From positions 13,273,001 to 13,337,000 of the forward strand of contig NC_065895.1 of assembly GCF_905147045.1 (NCBI RefSeq): 64,000 nucleotides of DNA. The letters are read 5' to 3'. The DNA is from Nymphalis io (lineage: Eukaryota > Arthropoda > Insecta > Lepidoptera > Nymphalidae). Positions 46,444-57,065 of this stretch are shown here, one piece after another (position 1 is the stretch's first letter; each line of letters starts with the position of its first letter). The position numbers were made by a program, and so were the translations under genes. Under the pieces are notes generated by a model that saw nothing but the letters and a program-made list of their open reading frames with translations, did not search any database and was not told the DNA's origin.

Positions 46444-47006
46444 ACAGTTCATAAAAAAAAGAAGTGGTAGTTGATTATATACATTTTTTTATTTTCCTAT
46501 CATCATATGTGGTTTAATATAAATAGACTGATTGTACTACATAATAACGAGCAAGGGAAAATCCAATTTTTATATTAAATACGATATTTTAATTTCACAA
46601 TGTGATAACATGAATTAACGGAGTATAATTTATCCATGCTCTATTTACCGACAAGAGGAATAAATCGCTGAATTTAGGTCATTATTCGCGAGGATCGGTG
46701 CGGTTTGAATAGACTCGCGATGAGTGAAATATCGCACGAATTAGTGACGGTGATTTGAGCTCGAAAATCAATAATATTGACAAGCAAACAATTATAAAGC
46801 AAATGTTGATGACGTAATGGAGATATATGTATATATTTATTACTAGTCGCAGTTCCATCCGCGCAAAATAAAAAAAAAATCTTTTACTTTCCATGTAATG
46901 TTATTGTAATCCCATACATGATTATATTTATTTTATATTTGGTTCAGTTAAATGTAAGCCGTGTCTCTGACGGTATGTATATAAATAGGAATGAGAAGTC
47001 ATTTCA
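46444..47006. other. AT-rich non-coding stretch
   Basis: Nothing was recognised. Confidence 0.5.
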
Positions 47007-47281
47007 GGCTTTGGCAAGCACGTCTGGTATCATCCACTCATCAGATATCCTACCACTAAACAACAATACATAGTATTGTTGCGTTCCGGTTTGAAGGGTG
47101 AGTGAGCCAATGTAACTACAGGCACAAGGGACATAACAACTTCGTTCCCAAAGTTGGTGGCGCGTTGGCGATGTAAGGAATGGTTAATATTTCTTACATC
47201 CCCCAATGTCCATGGGCGGTGATGACAACTTAACATTAGGTGGCCCATTCGCCCGTCCTACCAATACCATTAAAAAAAATA
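47007..47281 (+). mobile_element. Family A retroposon, older full-length copy
   Basis: AGGCTTTGGCAAGCACGTCT, TTGCGTTCCGGTTTGAAGGG, ACAGGCACAAGGGACATAAC, AAAGTTGGTGGCGCGTTGG, through to TTAGGTGGCCCATTCGCCCG and an A-run. Substitutions are spread along the copy. Confidence 0.87.
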
Positions 47282-47500
47282 AACCATTATTTCCTGGAAA
47301 ATCCATAAAATATGATCCTGATTATCGGACCTATCAGCAACATTTCCCTGAATAATGGACGAGTTTCCATTCATTATCAAATCTTGAATATTTTATGAAA
47401 TACTTAATGTATTACCACCCACGTCTCAACCGCTATCATTTATAAACGTACTTATACAAGTATTCATCAAGATTACAATAAAAAATGGAAATATATAAAA

Positions 47501-47640
47501 GAGTTGATGTGGCCCAGTGGCTGGAGCACGTGACTTTTAACTACAGATCGCAAATTCAAATTTTGGTAAGAGCCTCTTTCTTGTGTCTTATTTCTATTAA
47601 TAATTCACTAATCTCTACCCGCGGCTTCGCGTATATGAGT
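47501..47640 (+). repeat. Family B SINE head fragment followed by CCCGCGGCTTCGC fragment
   Basis: GTTGATGTGGCCCAGTGGCT (A box), ATCGCAAATTCAAATTTTGG (degenerate B box), then CTCTACCCGCGGCTTCGCG, a piece of a common dispersed repeat. Confidence 0.5.
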
Positions 47641-49130
47641 GGGGAACTTGCCATGTTTTGTGTTTATCTGCATGGGTTCAGTGGCTCAGTGTATAGTAAT
47701 TTCTAATTATTTTCCTTGAAAGAAGAAGAAATCTCTGGCGAAGACGTTTATTAAGCGTTATTTTACCTTTTTACTTTTATATAGAGTAGCACTCGTTCAC
47801 AGTACTTTATTTCCTATACTGTTATATCTTTTAAATTTTGGTATAAATTAATAATACTTTAGCATTTGTTTCACAGTTATATTTTCTGGTAATATGTATT
47901 TCTACATATATTATGATTCAAATAATTCAGATATAATATACGCAGCTGCATTAGACTGATGAAACAGTTCTTTGAAAAGTTCTTACGATAAATCTAGACC
48001 AGAATCTAGACTCTTAACTTTCAGTTACACTAAAAGCTTTGCGATGAGCTCAAAGGTCAAAAGGTTGAAATCAAATGAAACCTTGGAAGACGCAAGAGAG
48101 TTTTTTCTTTAAGGTTATATAACTAAACTTAATTATGCATATTTTACGGTACTATATACAATTAAAATAATTTTGCATGCATGTAACTTTGTAAAGTCGA
48201 GTAGTACGGTTTTAATTATAAGTTATACTTTAACTTGAAAATAATCTTGACAAACTTGGTATTATAGTCTTATTTTATGGAAATATTGAAGCAATACTGA
48301 CTGTTGATGTTATAGACACCAGAGAAAGATATAACAAAAAAAAATATTGTATAATAGCTACAGCTGTATGCTGTAAGTGCTGCATGCTGCATTTTGTACC
48401 AAAATGTATCTTTAAAAAATTTATTATGGATACATAAGAGCTCTAGCTCAGATTACAGAAACAAGATCAACATTGATTTTTGCACAACACGCGTAAATCT
48501 TAAATAGAAAATAACAAAATTGTTTTCCACGATTTTCAACCTTATCTTACAGACTGAGGGTCGCAATCTGTACGCACCGATGTGCTATTATACGTCCTGA
48601 CTGGCAGACGTCCAGCTAAGGTTATGTCCAAAACCAAAGTGTGGAGCTTATGGGCTGGAAATAATATGTGAAAAATACTTTCAATAAATTTGTAAGTTAA
48701 ACGCATCGATGATATCTGATGTATGGGCTAAATATATACAGAAATATATCAAGTGAAATTCAAAATCCTTATTCAATAGAAGCATCACGTCAGGTTATAA
48801 ATATCCCATATAAGATATCGTTAAAGATACATAGCGGATTTTATGACAATGATTTATTTACAATTATACTTTGTTATTTGAAGCGTGTCTTTTTTCATTT
48901 TTAAAGTGTTTCTCTCCTACAATTTTAATAGATATTTTTTTGGCCGTACCGTAAAACCGTCTAAAAAAGATTGATCACAAAATTAAATTGGTATGTAGTC
49001 AGGAAACGTTCTTGTATTAAAAGGATGGTCGTCACAATTTGTAGCAAGATCGTTTATGTTTTTACGAAAATGTTTGAACAACACACTTGGCAAATAGTAA
49101 ACGGGTACTGTGAACGTAATTTCGATTTGT
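47641..49130. other. AT-rich non-coding stretch
   Basis: No gene was supported. A GC-richer patch at 48545-48650 follows a 3'-splice-like TTATCTTACAG but has no convincing frame with a donor. Confidence 0.4.
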
Positions 49131-49307
49131 AATTTATTATGCTGTGGAGTACCGGCTTAGAATAGTACTCCCCCAATCTCATCCCGTGGGTGTCGTAAGA
49201 GGCGACTGAGGGACGGGGAAAAGGGGGGATGGGCAGCAGCGTCCCCCCTCCCATAAACATCTTACCCCCTACTGCGCTCGCCAACACGCCTGCCCAGCGC
49301 GGCGAGT

Positions 49308-50027
49308 ATGGGCAAACCCCTCCCTAAATGGCAGATGCGCCCAAAAAAAAGGCCCCCAGTTACCGGCAAGCCCGCTAGGCCCGACCAAGGTAGCGGTCGC
49401 GGTATCGGCAGGGCAGGGGGTGCTAAGAATCACCGGTTCACGGCAGGCTACCGTATAAAACGACTGAAAATGGCAACGTATAATGGACGCTCGATGAGGC
49501 TGGACCATCACCTCGCCGAAGTCCGAAGACAGGGGGAGGACACGATAACTCTAGAGTCCGGTAACTTACTCTACTTCCGCGAAGGTGATAACCTCTCCCA
49601 GGGTGGTGTCGGTTTTCTAGTCAAAAAGGATCTCATTAGCAGCATTGTGGAAATCAGTAGTGTGTCGAACCGGGTAGCGTACCTTGTCCTAAAACTTTCC
49701 GACAGGTACTCCCTGAAGGTTGTACAGGTATATGCGCCAACTTCGACATACTCTGATGATGTGGTCGAAGCGATATACGAGGACATCGCAAAGGCCCTCA
49801 ACGACACCTCGAGGGCCCACTACAATGTTGTTATGGGAGACTTTAATGCTAAAGTGGGAGTACAAGATAGCGGTGAATCGAAAGTCGGACCTTACGGCTT
49901 GGGCTGCAGAAATCACAGGGGGCAAATGCTGGTAAACTTTCTCGAAGCGCAGGGGCTTTTTTTGATGAATTCTTTCTTCAAAAGAAGCCTCAGAGGAGGT
50001 GGACCTGGCGAAGCCCCGATAACGTGA
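49308..50027 (+). pseudogene. RTE ORF, endonuclease part (deleted and frameshifted)
   Basis: Apurinic-type endonuclease that would nick the target. From the first ATG: KMATYNGRSMR (54-64), EVRRQGEDT (71-79), VYAPTSTYSDD (141-151), MGDFNAKVG (176-184). The first conserved strand (ATYNGR) is followed after only about ten residues by EVRRQG. RTE proteins normally have about 20 more residues between them, so an in-frame deletion is likely; the Glu of the EVRRQG motif is still there. One A seems lost in the A-run 49980-49983. The frame then runs into a TGA at 50025-50027, while the proper frame continues in the next entry. The final SDH motif of the endonuclease lies beyond the break. Confidence 0.88.
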
Positions 50028-52240
50028 CAAGGAACGAGATAGACTTTATCATTTCGAATAAAAGGCACATATTTAGAGATGTTTCAGTGATCAACAGGTT
50101 TAATACCGGAAGTGATCACCGCTTGGTTCGAGGCACTCTAAATATCAACTTAAAAGCCGAAAGATCGAGAATGATGAGGTCTACTCTCCGACCTACCATG
50201 CTCCAAGCTGCTCAAGGCTCCGAAAAGTTCCAAATGGAACTTCAAAATCAATTCACCGCGTTGGAAACCATAAGCAGCATTGATGAGAGAACCGACACGC
50301 TGGTCAAAATACTGCAAAACACATCCCGCAAGTGTTTTCCGCCACAGAGAAGAGACAACGCACCAAAACTCTCTGCTGAGACACTCGAGCTCATGAGAAA
50401 ACGACGAGAACTAACATCGTTTTTGTCAGATAAGGCCTTAAGCCGAACAATAAAAACGCTGACGCGACGCGATCTCCGACGCTCCAATACCCGTGCCATC
50501 AAGGCTGCGATTGAGCAAAATCGGGGATCGAAAGTGTTCGCTCGCAAGTTTGGGAGGCCGCGTCTGACAAAACTTAAAACTGAAAATGGTGGGGTCGTTA
50601 TCTCTAGGCCTGAGATTATCGGAGAAGTAGAGAGGTTTTATGGGCAGTTGTTCTCTTCAAGATCGGATAAACCCATGGGAATCAGTATTGATGACCAGCG
50701 CGCCCCTCTTATGCGCCATTACTCCGAGGAGCTCCCGGTCGTTGACCAAGGAGAGATTAGGGCGGCTCTAGAACAGCTTAAAAACAACAAAGCTCCGGGA
50801 GATGACGGAATCACAACAGAGTTGCTTAAGACAGGCGGGACTCCGGTCCTGAAAGAGCTAGCAAGCCTCTTTAATTCCGTCATCCAACATGGCAAGACCC
50901 CGGAAACGTGGAGCGGGAGTGAGGTGGTACTGTTTTTCAAGAAAGGTGATAAAACCCTCTTGAAAAACTACAGACCAATCTCCCTCCTGAGTCACGTGTA
51001 TAAGCTGTTCTCAAGAGTCGTCACGAACCGTCTCGCCAGACGACTTGACGAGTTCCAGCCCCCAGAGCAAGCCGGCTTTCGATCAGGCTACAGCACCGTG
51101 GACCACATCCATACTGTTCGGCAGATTGTGCAGAAGACCGAAGAGTACAATCAGCCGCTGTGTATGGCATTTGTGGACTACGAGAAAGCCTTCGACTCCA
51201 TCGAAACCTGGGCAGTGCTCGACTCATTGCAGAGATGTCATATCGATTGGAGATATATCGAGGTACTGAGATGTCTGTACAACGCCGCTACAATGACTGT
51301 CCACATCCAGGACTGTAAGACGAAGGCGATCCAATTGCGCAGAGGGGTGATACAGGGGGATGTAATATCCCCGAAACTGTTCACCAACGCGTTGGAAGAC
51401 GTTTTCAAAACGCTGGATTGGACTAGGTATGGAGTCAATGTAAACGGCGAGTACATCTCACACCTTCGATTTGCCGACGATATCGTCATCATAGCAGAGT
51501 CGCTGGAACAACTCACCGAAATGCTGCGTAGCCTAGGCGAGTCTTCCCGGTGTGTCGGTCTCGGTATGAGCTTGGACAAGACCAAGGTCATGTTCAATAG
51601 GCATGTCGTGCCGGGACCGATATACGTCGAGGGGAAACCTCTCAAAGTTGTTAGTGAATATACCTACCTAGGACAGATAATACAAGTCGGTAGGAACAAC
51701 TTCGAGAAGGAAGCCGATCGAAGAATTCGCTTGGGATGGGCAGCATTTGGCAACCTTCGTCAAGTCCTCAAGTCGTCTATACCGCAATGTTTGAAGACGA
51801 AAGTCTTCAACCAATGCGTCTTACCTGCCATGACATACGGTGCCGAAACGTGGACACTAACTGCGGGACTAGTCCACAAATTCAAAGTCGCTCAGCGTGC
51901 TATGGAGCGAGCTATGCTCGGAGTATCTTTGAAGGATAAGATCAGAAATGAGATTATCCGGAAAAGAACCGGAGTCACCGACATAGCTTGCAAAATTAGC
52001 AGGCTGAAGTGGCAGTGGGCTGGTCACGTATGTCGTAGGACCGATGGCCGTTGGAGCAGACGAGTCCTAGAGTGGAGACCGCGAATCGGCAAGCGCAGCG
52101 TAGGGCGCCCTCCAGCCAGGTGGACCGACGACCTTAAGAAGGTGGTGGGCACCAACTGGATGCGGAAGGCGGAGGACAGGGAGCTTTGGCGCACCTTGGG
52201 AGAGGCCTATGTTCAGCAGTGGACAACAATTGGCTGTTGA
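50024..52240 (+). CDS. RTE ORF, reverse transcriptase part
   Basis: This continues the RTE polyprotein after the frameshift; the ATG-to-GTG position at 50024 is not the real start. Near the beginning it carries the last endonuclease motif (GSDHRLVRG, residues 29-37). The reverse transcriptase then follows: KAPGDDGITTELLK (256-269), NYRPISLLSHVYKLFSR (315-331), FVDYEKAFDSIETW (383-396), GVIQGDVISPKLF (441-453), FADD (483-486), MSLDKTKVMF and TYLGQIIQ. The C-terminal region with GHVCRRTDGRWSRRVLEW and GKRSVGRPPARW is typical of RTE. All 738 codons are open and the catalytic residues are intact. The last codons are followed directly by the TGAT tail. Without an N-terminus it cannot be expressed normally. 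Confidence 0.92.
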   Translation: MTRNEIDFIISNKRHIFRDVSVINRFNTGSDHRLVRGTLNINLKAERSRMMRSTLRPTMLQAAQGSEKFQMELQNQFTALETISSIDERTDTLVKILQNTSRKCFPPQRRDNAPKLSAETLELMRKRRELTSFLSDKALSRTIKTLTRRDLRRSNTRAIKAAIEQNRGSKVFARKFGRPRLTKLKTENGGVVISRPEIIGEVERFYGQLFSSRSDKPMGISIDDQRAPLMRHYSEELPVVDQGEIRAALEQLKNNKAPGDDGITTELLKTGGTPVLKELASLFNSVIQHGKTPETWSGSEVVLFFKKGDKTLLKNYRPISLLSHVYKLFSRVVTNRLARRLDEFQPPEQAGFRSGYSTVDHIHTVRQIVQKTEEYNQPLCMAFVDYEKAFDSIETWAVLDSLQRCHIDWRYIEVLRCLYNAATMTVHIQDCKTKAIQLRRGVIQGDVISPKLFTNALEDVFKTLDWTRYGVNVNGEYISHLRFADDIVIIAESLEQLTEMLRSLGESSRCVGLGMSLDKTKVMFNRHVVPGPIYVEGKPLKVVSEYTYLGQIIQVGRNNFEKEADRRIRLGWAAFGNLRQVLKSSIPQCLKTKVFNQCVLPAMTYGAETWTLTAGLVHKFKVAQRAMERAMLGVSLKDKIRNEIIRKRTGVTDIACKISRLKWQWAGHVCRRTDGRWSRRVLEWRPRIGKRSVGRPPARWTDDLKKVVGTNWMRKAEDRELWRTLGEAYVQQWTTIGC

Positions 52241-52479
52241 TTGATTGATTGATTGATTGATTGAATTTATTATCACTACGAAAACAAGTTTCACACTTAG
52301 GCTGTGACATTTACTGTAAATTACCCCCATTGTGTTTTTTGGGCCTTTTGTATATCTGAACTTACTTGAGATGTATTCATTTTAGAGAAATGTTTCACGT
52401 TTAAAAATTTTAATCATATATATATACATATTGTACAAAATTATCATTTCATAACAAAAATAAATCATTTAAATATTTA

Positions 52480-52578
52480 CATACAATTACTGCAGTCCAA
52501 CGTTATCTTTCATTTGCTTTCATTCCGACTTTACGAAATTCATTAAAAATATCTACGTATATAATTTAAAAAAAATAC
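52480..52578 (+). repeat. Local direct repeat, copy 1
   Basis: CATACAATTACTGCAGTCCA, TTCATTCCGACTTTACGAAA and TCATTAAAAATATCTACGTA recur at 53439-53527 with few changes and a 9-bp length difference (CATTTGCTTT here). Confidence 0.92.
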
Positions 52579-53438
52579 TTATTTAACTTTATAAAACTCT
52601 GTCAACCCATATTTTTAAATAAAAGACTGTGCAGAAAAATATTAAAGTCGATTTATTGTAACTTTTTCTATATAATGTTATATACGTTCATGACGTAATC
52701 ACACAAGGATCCTAGTATTTTTATATAATTATATACTTATTATTTATCATATAATTATATACGTATACTGTACCGTACTATATCTGTCCTTATTTCATTA
52801 ATTTGGAATCGTCACACTACGAAAAACAAAATGTGATCGATTCTTACGGCCCGCAGACCTTCGACTCCCACCTTCCTTGGGAATGCTTTTACTGGATTCG
52901 GTTACAAGCATCATACGTGATCCTTTAACAAATCCAATCATGTGTGATAATGAATGAACTAAGTATCATTAATTGAACTTAAATAAATGATCAAGTGAAT
53001 CAATGAATTCTGTATAGAAAGCACCCGCTTGGAATCTCACTTGCGTGAATACTTTAAAGGTTATGCGATGTCATATTACGTTCTGACATTTCAACATCGT
53101 GTTCTGTGCTTTGTTTCGAGTTTGCTCTACGGCTGTTTAGCGATGTTAACCTACGACGATGAATGAATGAATAAAATCAATACTATCCAGTCTTCCAGAA
53201 GCAGTTCAATGTCCAGATGCAATAACATAAACTTTAGTTTTGAATATGGAACAGAATGAATTAACGAAAAAAAAAAACAAACGAATTATCAGAAAGTTCT
53301 ACAGCACCAGCTTAATTTAAAAGCTTAACAAGTTTAAAAAAGGAAACGCCAAAATTCACTACTAATGGAATTACCTTTGAAGAACAACGAAACCAACTTA
53401 GAATTAATAATTACATAAATGTCGGCTTCCCGAATTTG
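52579..53438. other. Spacer between the two direct repeats
   Basis: AT-rich; no gene or transposon was recognised. GC-richer at 52840-52930 without a supported frame. Confidence 0.45.
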
Positions 53439-53527
53439 CATACAATTACTGCAGTCCAACATTATCTTTCATTCCGACTTTACAAAATTCATTAAAAATA
53501 TCTACGTATATAATTTAAAAAATAATT
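53439..53527 (+). repeat. Local direct repeat, copy 2
   Basis: Matches 52480-52578. The pair may be the outcome of a local duplication or two copies of an unnamed short element. Confidence 0.92.
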
Positions 53528-53601
53528 CATTTAAAATAATACTTGTTTTAATAAGATAAAAAAGCAATTAAATAATCTAGCATTTGCAATTAGCAATTCA
53601 C

Positions 53602-53886
53602 TGGTGGTAGGACTTTGTGCAAGCTCGTCTGGGTAGGTACCACCCACTCATCAGATATTCTACCGTAAAACAGCTTTACTTGATATTGTTGTGTTCCGGT
53701 TTGAAGGGTGAGTGAGCCAGTGTAATTACAGGCACAAGGGACATAAAATCTTAGTTCCCAAGGTTGGTGGCGCATTGGCTATGTTAGCGATGGTTGACAT
53801 TACAATGCCAATGTCTAAGGGCGTTGGTGACCACTTACCATCAGGTGGCCCATATGCTCGTCCGCCTTCCTATTCTATAAAAAAAA
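53602..53886 (+). mobile_element. Family A retroposon, full length (young)
   Basis: TGGTGGTAGGACTTTGTGCA through to CCGCCTTCCTATTCTATAAA. It is very close to the copies at 1.35, 10.56 and 14.8 kb. A small deletion lies in TTGACATTACAATGCC. Confidence 0.9.
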
Positions 53887-53989
53887 CATTGCTCAGCATC
53901 TTTATTTTGTATCAGCATCTTTATATTATATATATTTATTAATGTGTTTTAGGCGATTTAACACCATTAACTTATATAAAACGTAGATT

Positions 53990-54193
53990 GTTTAGTGATT
54001 CGAACACGTGAATCTTAACCGAAGATTACAAGTTCAAACCCAAGCCTTTGTATCTATAATTTATTCACTGACGAGCATAAAATGAATTATAGACACAAAT
54101 TAAAAAGATAAAAATTCAGTGATGCTTGCTTTGATTTGAACCCGCAATCATCTTTTAATATTCACTTATTCTAACTACTGGGCAGTCTTGACT
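53990..54193. repeat. Two family B SINE heads in inverted orientation
   Basis: Plus orientation at 53990-54050 (GATTCGAACACGTGAATCTT, AACCGAAGATTACAAGTTCA), then minus orientation at 54072-54193 (TTCAGTGATGCTTGC, TTTGAACCCGCAATCATC, TAACTACTGGGCAGTCTTG). The transcript of the region could fold back on itself. Confidence 0.7.
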
Positions 54194-54271
54194 TGAATTT
54201 AAATATAATTCTAATTTGAGTAGGTAATTGAACGATCTCATGTATATGACGACCAACCGTTTTAATTTCAG

Positions 54272-54372
54272 TGTCTGGCAAATGCAGTCTCCGTATTTCG
54301 TCCCGACCTTAGAACGCGGCTTGCCCCATTCATTTGTCAGAGACATCCCTGTCCACAGAACATTTATACCGG
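54272..54372 (+). other. Candidate internal exon with strong splice sites, unrecognised protein
   Basis: TTTTAATTTCAG at 54260-54271 and ACCGG|GTAAGC at 54372/54373 bracket a 101-nt GC-richer segment. Two plus frames are open. One begins VWQMQSPYFVPTLERGLPH (phase 2 in, phase 1 out) and the other CLANAVSVFRPDLRTRL (phase 0 in, phase 2 out). I prefer the first for its codon choice. No domain was recognised. On the minus strand a frame is also open but lacks good splice signals. Confidence 0.38.
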
Positions 54373-55943
54373 GTAAGCGCTGAAGCGCTGCAATTTAGCG
54401 CACTACGCTACACCGCCCATTTGTTTGATTGAAACAGCTGAATGCTTGATAGGTTTTACTTTTAAGCGAATCCCGCTGAATACTTTATTGGGCAAAACGC
54501 TCAATTAACTTCATGCTCAACGTTTCGGATTGGCATCAAACATTTGTAAATGGACTATGAATAATCCGTTGCTTGCTTGAGTAGAGTTCTTTTATATATG
54601 ATTCTTTATTTATTGAACATTTATTTTCATTCCAATAATTTGATTAATTAATCTTAACCAATTTTCAGCATCGTATTAAACTAAGATTTATATTGTACTT
54701 ATCTTAAGTTAGGAACTAAATCTTATTGGACATTAAGTAATTAATTCCTCCTTGCATTTCCTTCCAGGGTCCTCTCATTAATTTAGCCTAGAAGTAAGCG
54801 GTTACCCGATTTAACAAAGGATTTCCATTCGAGCCGTTTTATATACTCATTCTTTGTATATCTAGGTTAATTTCATCAACGTATAATATCATTTTAACAT
54901 TTAAAATTATGATTTCGTAAGTTTCAAGTTGATATGTATTAAATATTCTAATAATTAAACTACATTTTTTGTTAACGGCAACTAGTGAACTAAAAAAATT
55001 GTCATTTATGTTCTTATGTCCTTATTATATTCACTCATATTACTTATCGAAAAAGTCATGTTTAGCTGTAAAGTAAATGATGAATTGCTTATGAAACTTA
55101 CCGAGGATTCCACTTAATCCTACTCATAAATATAATTGTTTAAATCCTTTCGACATAATATATTTCATGTAAAATAATACCGGCAACAATATCACTTATT
55201 TCAAGATAAATCATGACTAACCTTATGACTACCTATAATTAATAAGAAAAGACAATATTTGGAAATTTAGCGCGTCTATATATATGTATGTCATGGACAT
55301 TTTGGTACATCTTCAGTAATGTTTATATAAAGTTCTATCACCAAGTAATATTATCATTATATGTATTAAAAATATACTGTTCTCAGTGTATACAATGTTA
55401 TTGTGTTGTGTGTGTGCCATTATAGGCATCCGCAAGCTAAAAAAGTATTTATATAGTTTAATCACAAATTAAATAAAGCACATCACAAAATTACATACAA
55501 AGCTAAAAGCAATTTGAGTAGTGGGTTCACGACAACGATTAGGAACTCCCGAACACCATAACTCTAATGATCTAAGTTGATCATCTAACTCAATATTATT
55601 ATCACTGTGCCCCGAACACGCTTGAGTACTTCTAAACAATCCTTTGCTTTAATAATTAAGCGCCTATCGCTATTGTTTAACACGATATCAACACAACAGT
55701 TTGATAAATCATTAAAATTTTACACAACAATGAACAAGATAAACGGTAATCAAGATGTTAATTTGTATTTTTGCAATCAATTCCACGACGATCACATGCT
55801 TGGATATACACACCATTAAAAAAAATTACCAATATAAGAAATTGGCAAATAAAAAGAAATAAGACTGTGATATTTTATTAAATTCACAATGACAAAGTAA
55901 TTACAAGTTAGTATAATATAATAAAATAAAGTATATAATAAAG
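54373..55943. other. AT-rich non-coding stretch
   Basis: Right after the candidate exon, GCGCTGAAGCGCTGCAATTT contains a small palindrome. No gene or repeat was recognised beyond that. Confidence 0.45.
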
Positions 55944-56024
55944 TCACCACCCTTGGAAACTTGTGCCTGTAGTTACAATGGCTCACTAATCATCGGAACG
56001 CAACAATACTGAGTATTTGCTGTT
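55944..56024 (-). repeat. Family A fragment
   Basis: CACCACCCTTGGAAACTTGT, GCCTGTAGTTACAATGGCTC and CGGAACGCAACAATACTGAG. Confidence 0.65.
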
Positions 56025-56037
56025 TATTAAATATATA

Positions 56038-56180
56038 AAACAACTAGTTTTTGCCCGCAGCTTGCTCACGTTTTAGGGATAGGGAGCAGGTGTAACAAAA
56101 AAGTAGATATAAATCTGTTCAATGGTTTAGCCATTATAGCGTAACAGATAGAAAAAACAGAGTAACTGTAACGTTTGAAA
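56038..56180. repeat. Dispersed repeat (CCCGCAGCTTGC type)
   Basis: AACTAGTTTTTGCCCGCAGC, TCACGTTTTAGGG, then ATCTGTTCAATGGTTTAGCC and GCGTAACAGATAG match a short repeat shared by many insect genomes. Class unknown. Confidence 0.5.
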
Positions 56181-56587
56181 TATTGGTATAGATTTAGATA
56201 ATGAACGAGTTACAAAATTATGATATATTTCTATCTCATCAACTGTTTTTATAGATTTAGCTTTTATTGTTTCTATAAACACAATAGTAGTATGATACAT
56301 CTTATTGTCAAATTACAAAGGCTGGCCGTTATTTACTTGATCGACTGGATCTATTAAATACGTGACTGGTATTTCCAGCATCACACTGATCTCCATGACT
56401 TGGCTACATATCCGAGATAGTGTAATGGATTAGTGCACTATCGATAAAACTATACGAGTAATACTATTAGTTTGTGTTACGTCATTGTTCATAAATATTA
56501 GGATTTTTAGTATGAATAAAGGATAATGTGTTTACAGTTCATTGGTTTGCGCGTTCACATATAATACATATATTTATTTATTTATAA

Positions 56588-56732
56588 AATTGGTAGGCTG
56601 CCGGGCTAATGGGCTACCTGATGATAAGTAGTCAACCGTAAACATTGTCGCTGTAAGAAAAATTAATCGTTCCTTACAAAGACGAATAGGTGGTACCTAC
56701 ACACGGGCTTGCACAATGTCCTATTACCAACT
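56588..56732 (-). repeat. Family A, internally deleted copy
   Basis: GGTAGGCTGCCGGGCTAATG, GGCTACCTGATGATAAGTAG, then a jump to GGTGGTACCTACACACGGGC and TTGCACAATGTCCTA. About 130 bp of the centre are missing. Confidence 0.75.
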
Positions 56733-56927
56733 AAATATTCAAACATGTTTAAACAAAATTATTTAATTATTTGCTATAATCCCAATAAATACCTATTCTG
56801 AAATATGATGAGTATTTAGATATAAAGATAATATAATCGATGTTGTTACACGGAGACGAATACATCGAAAACCAAAAAATCGTTCTAAATAGGACACTAA
56901 TACACTTGTATTATGCTATGGACGTAC

Positions 56928-57065
56928 CTCCGGACGCGGCGAGCAGGCCGTGCGCGCGTAGCAACGCCAGCAGCAGCAACAGCAGCAGCGGGCGGCGCCG
57001 CATGCCGCGCGACACACCGCCCGCGCCCGCGCACCGCCGCCGCTCGCCCCCGGGCTCGCCTTCAC
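56928..57065 (-). CDS. Putative first coding exon: signal peptide of a secreted or membrane protein
   Basis: A strikingly GC-rich 138-bp island in AT-rich DNA. On the minus strand it starts after TTGTTTTAG (3' splice site at 57066-57067) and has a 62-nt leader without ATG. It then has an ATG at 57003 with G at -3, followed by 25 codons: MRRRP, a run of seven Leu, ALLRAHGLLAASG. This is a textbook signal peptide: basic n-region, about 12-residue hydrophobic core, small residues (Ala-Ala-Ser) before a likely cleavage site. A GG|GTACGT-type donor follows at 56927-56926, leaving the intron in phase 1. The frame is also open upstream of the ATG, so an internal exon with a membrane segment is not excluded. 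The mature protein cannot be identified. Long insect introns would allow the rest of the gene to lie to the left, inside or beyond this window. Confidence 0.6.

Larger units (their letters stand above)
49141..52263 (+). mobile_element. Full-length RTE-clade non-LTR retrotransposon with 10-bp TSD
   Basis: Perfect direct repeats AATTTATTAT (49131-49140 and 52264-52273) bound a 3.1-kb element, the usual full length for RTE. It has a short 5' UTR (CCCGTGGGTGTCGTAAGAGG is typical of this family), one long reading frame split here by a frameshift, almost no 3' UTR, and a (TGAT)n tail directly after the stop. Its GC content is well above the flanks. The two lesions described below make it non-autonomous. 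The structure otherwise looks young. Confidence 0.93.
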
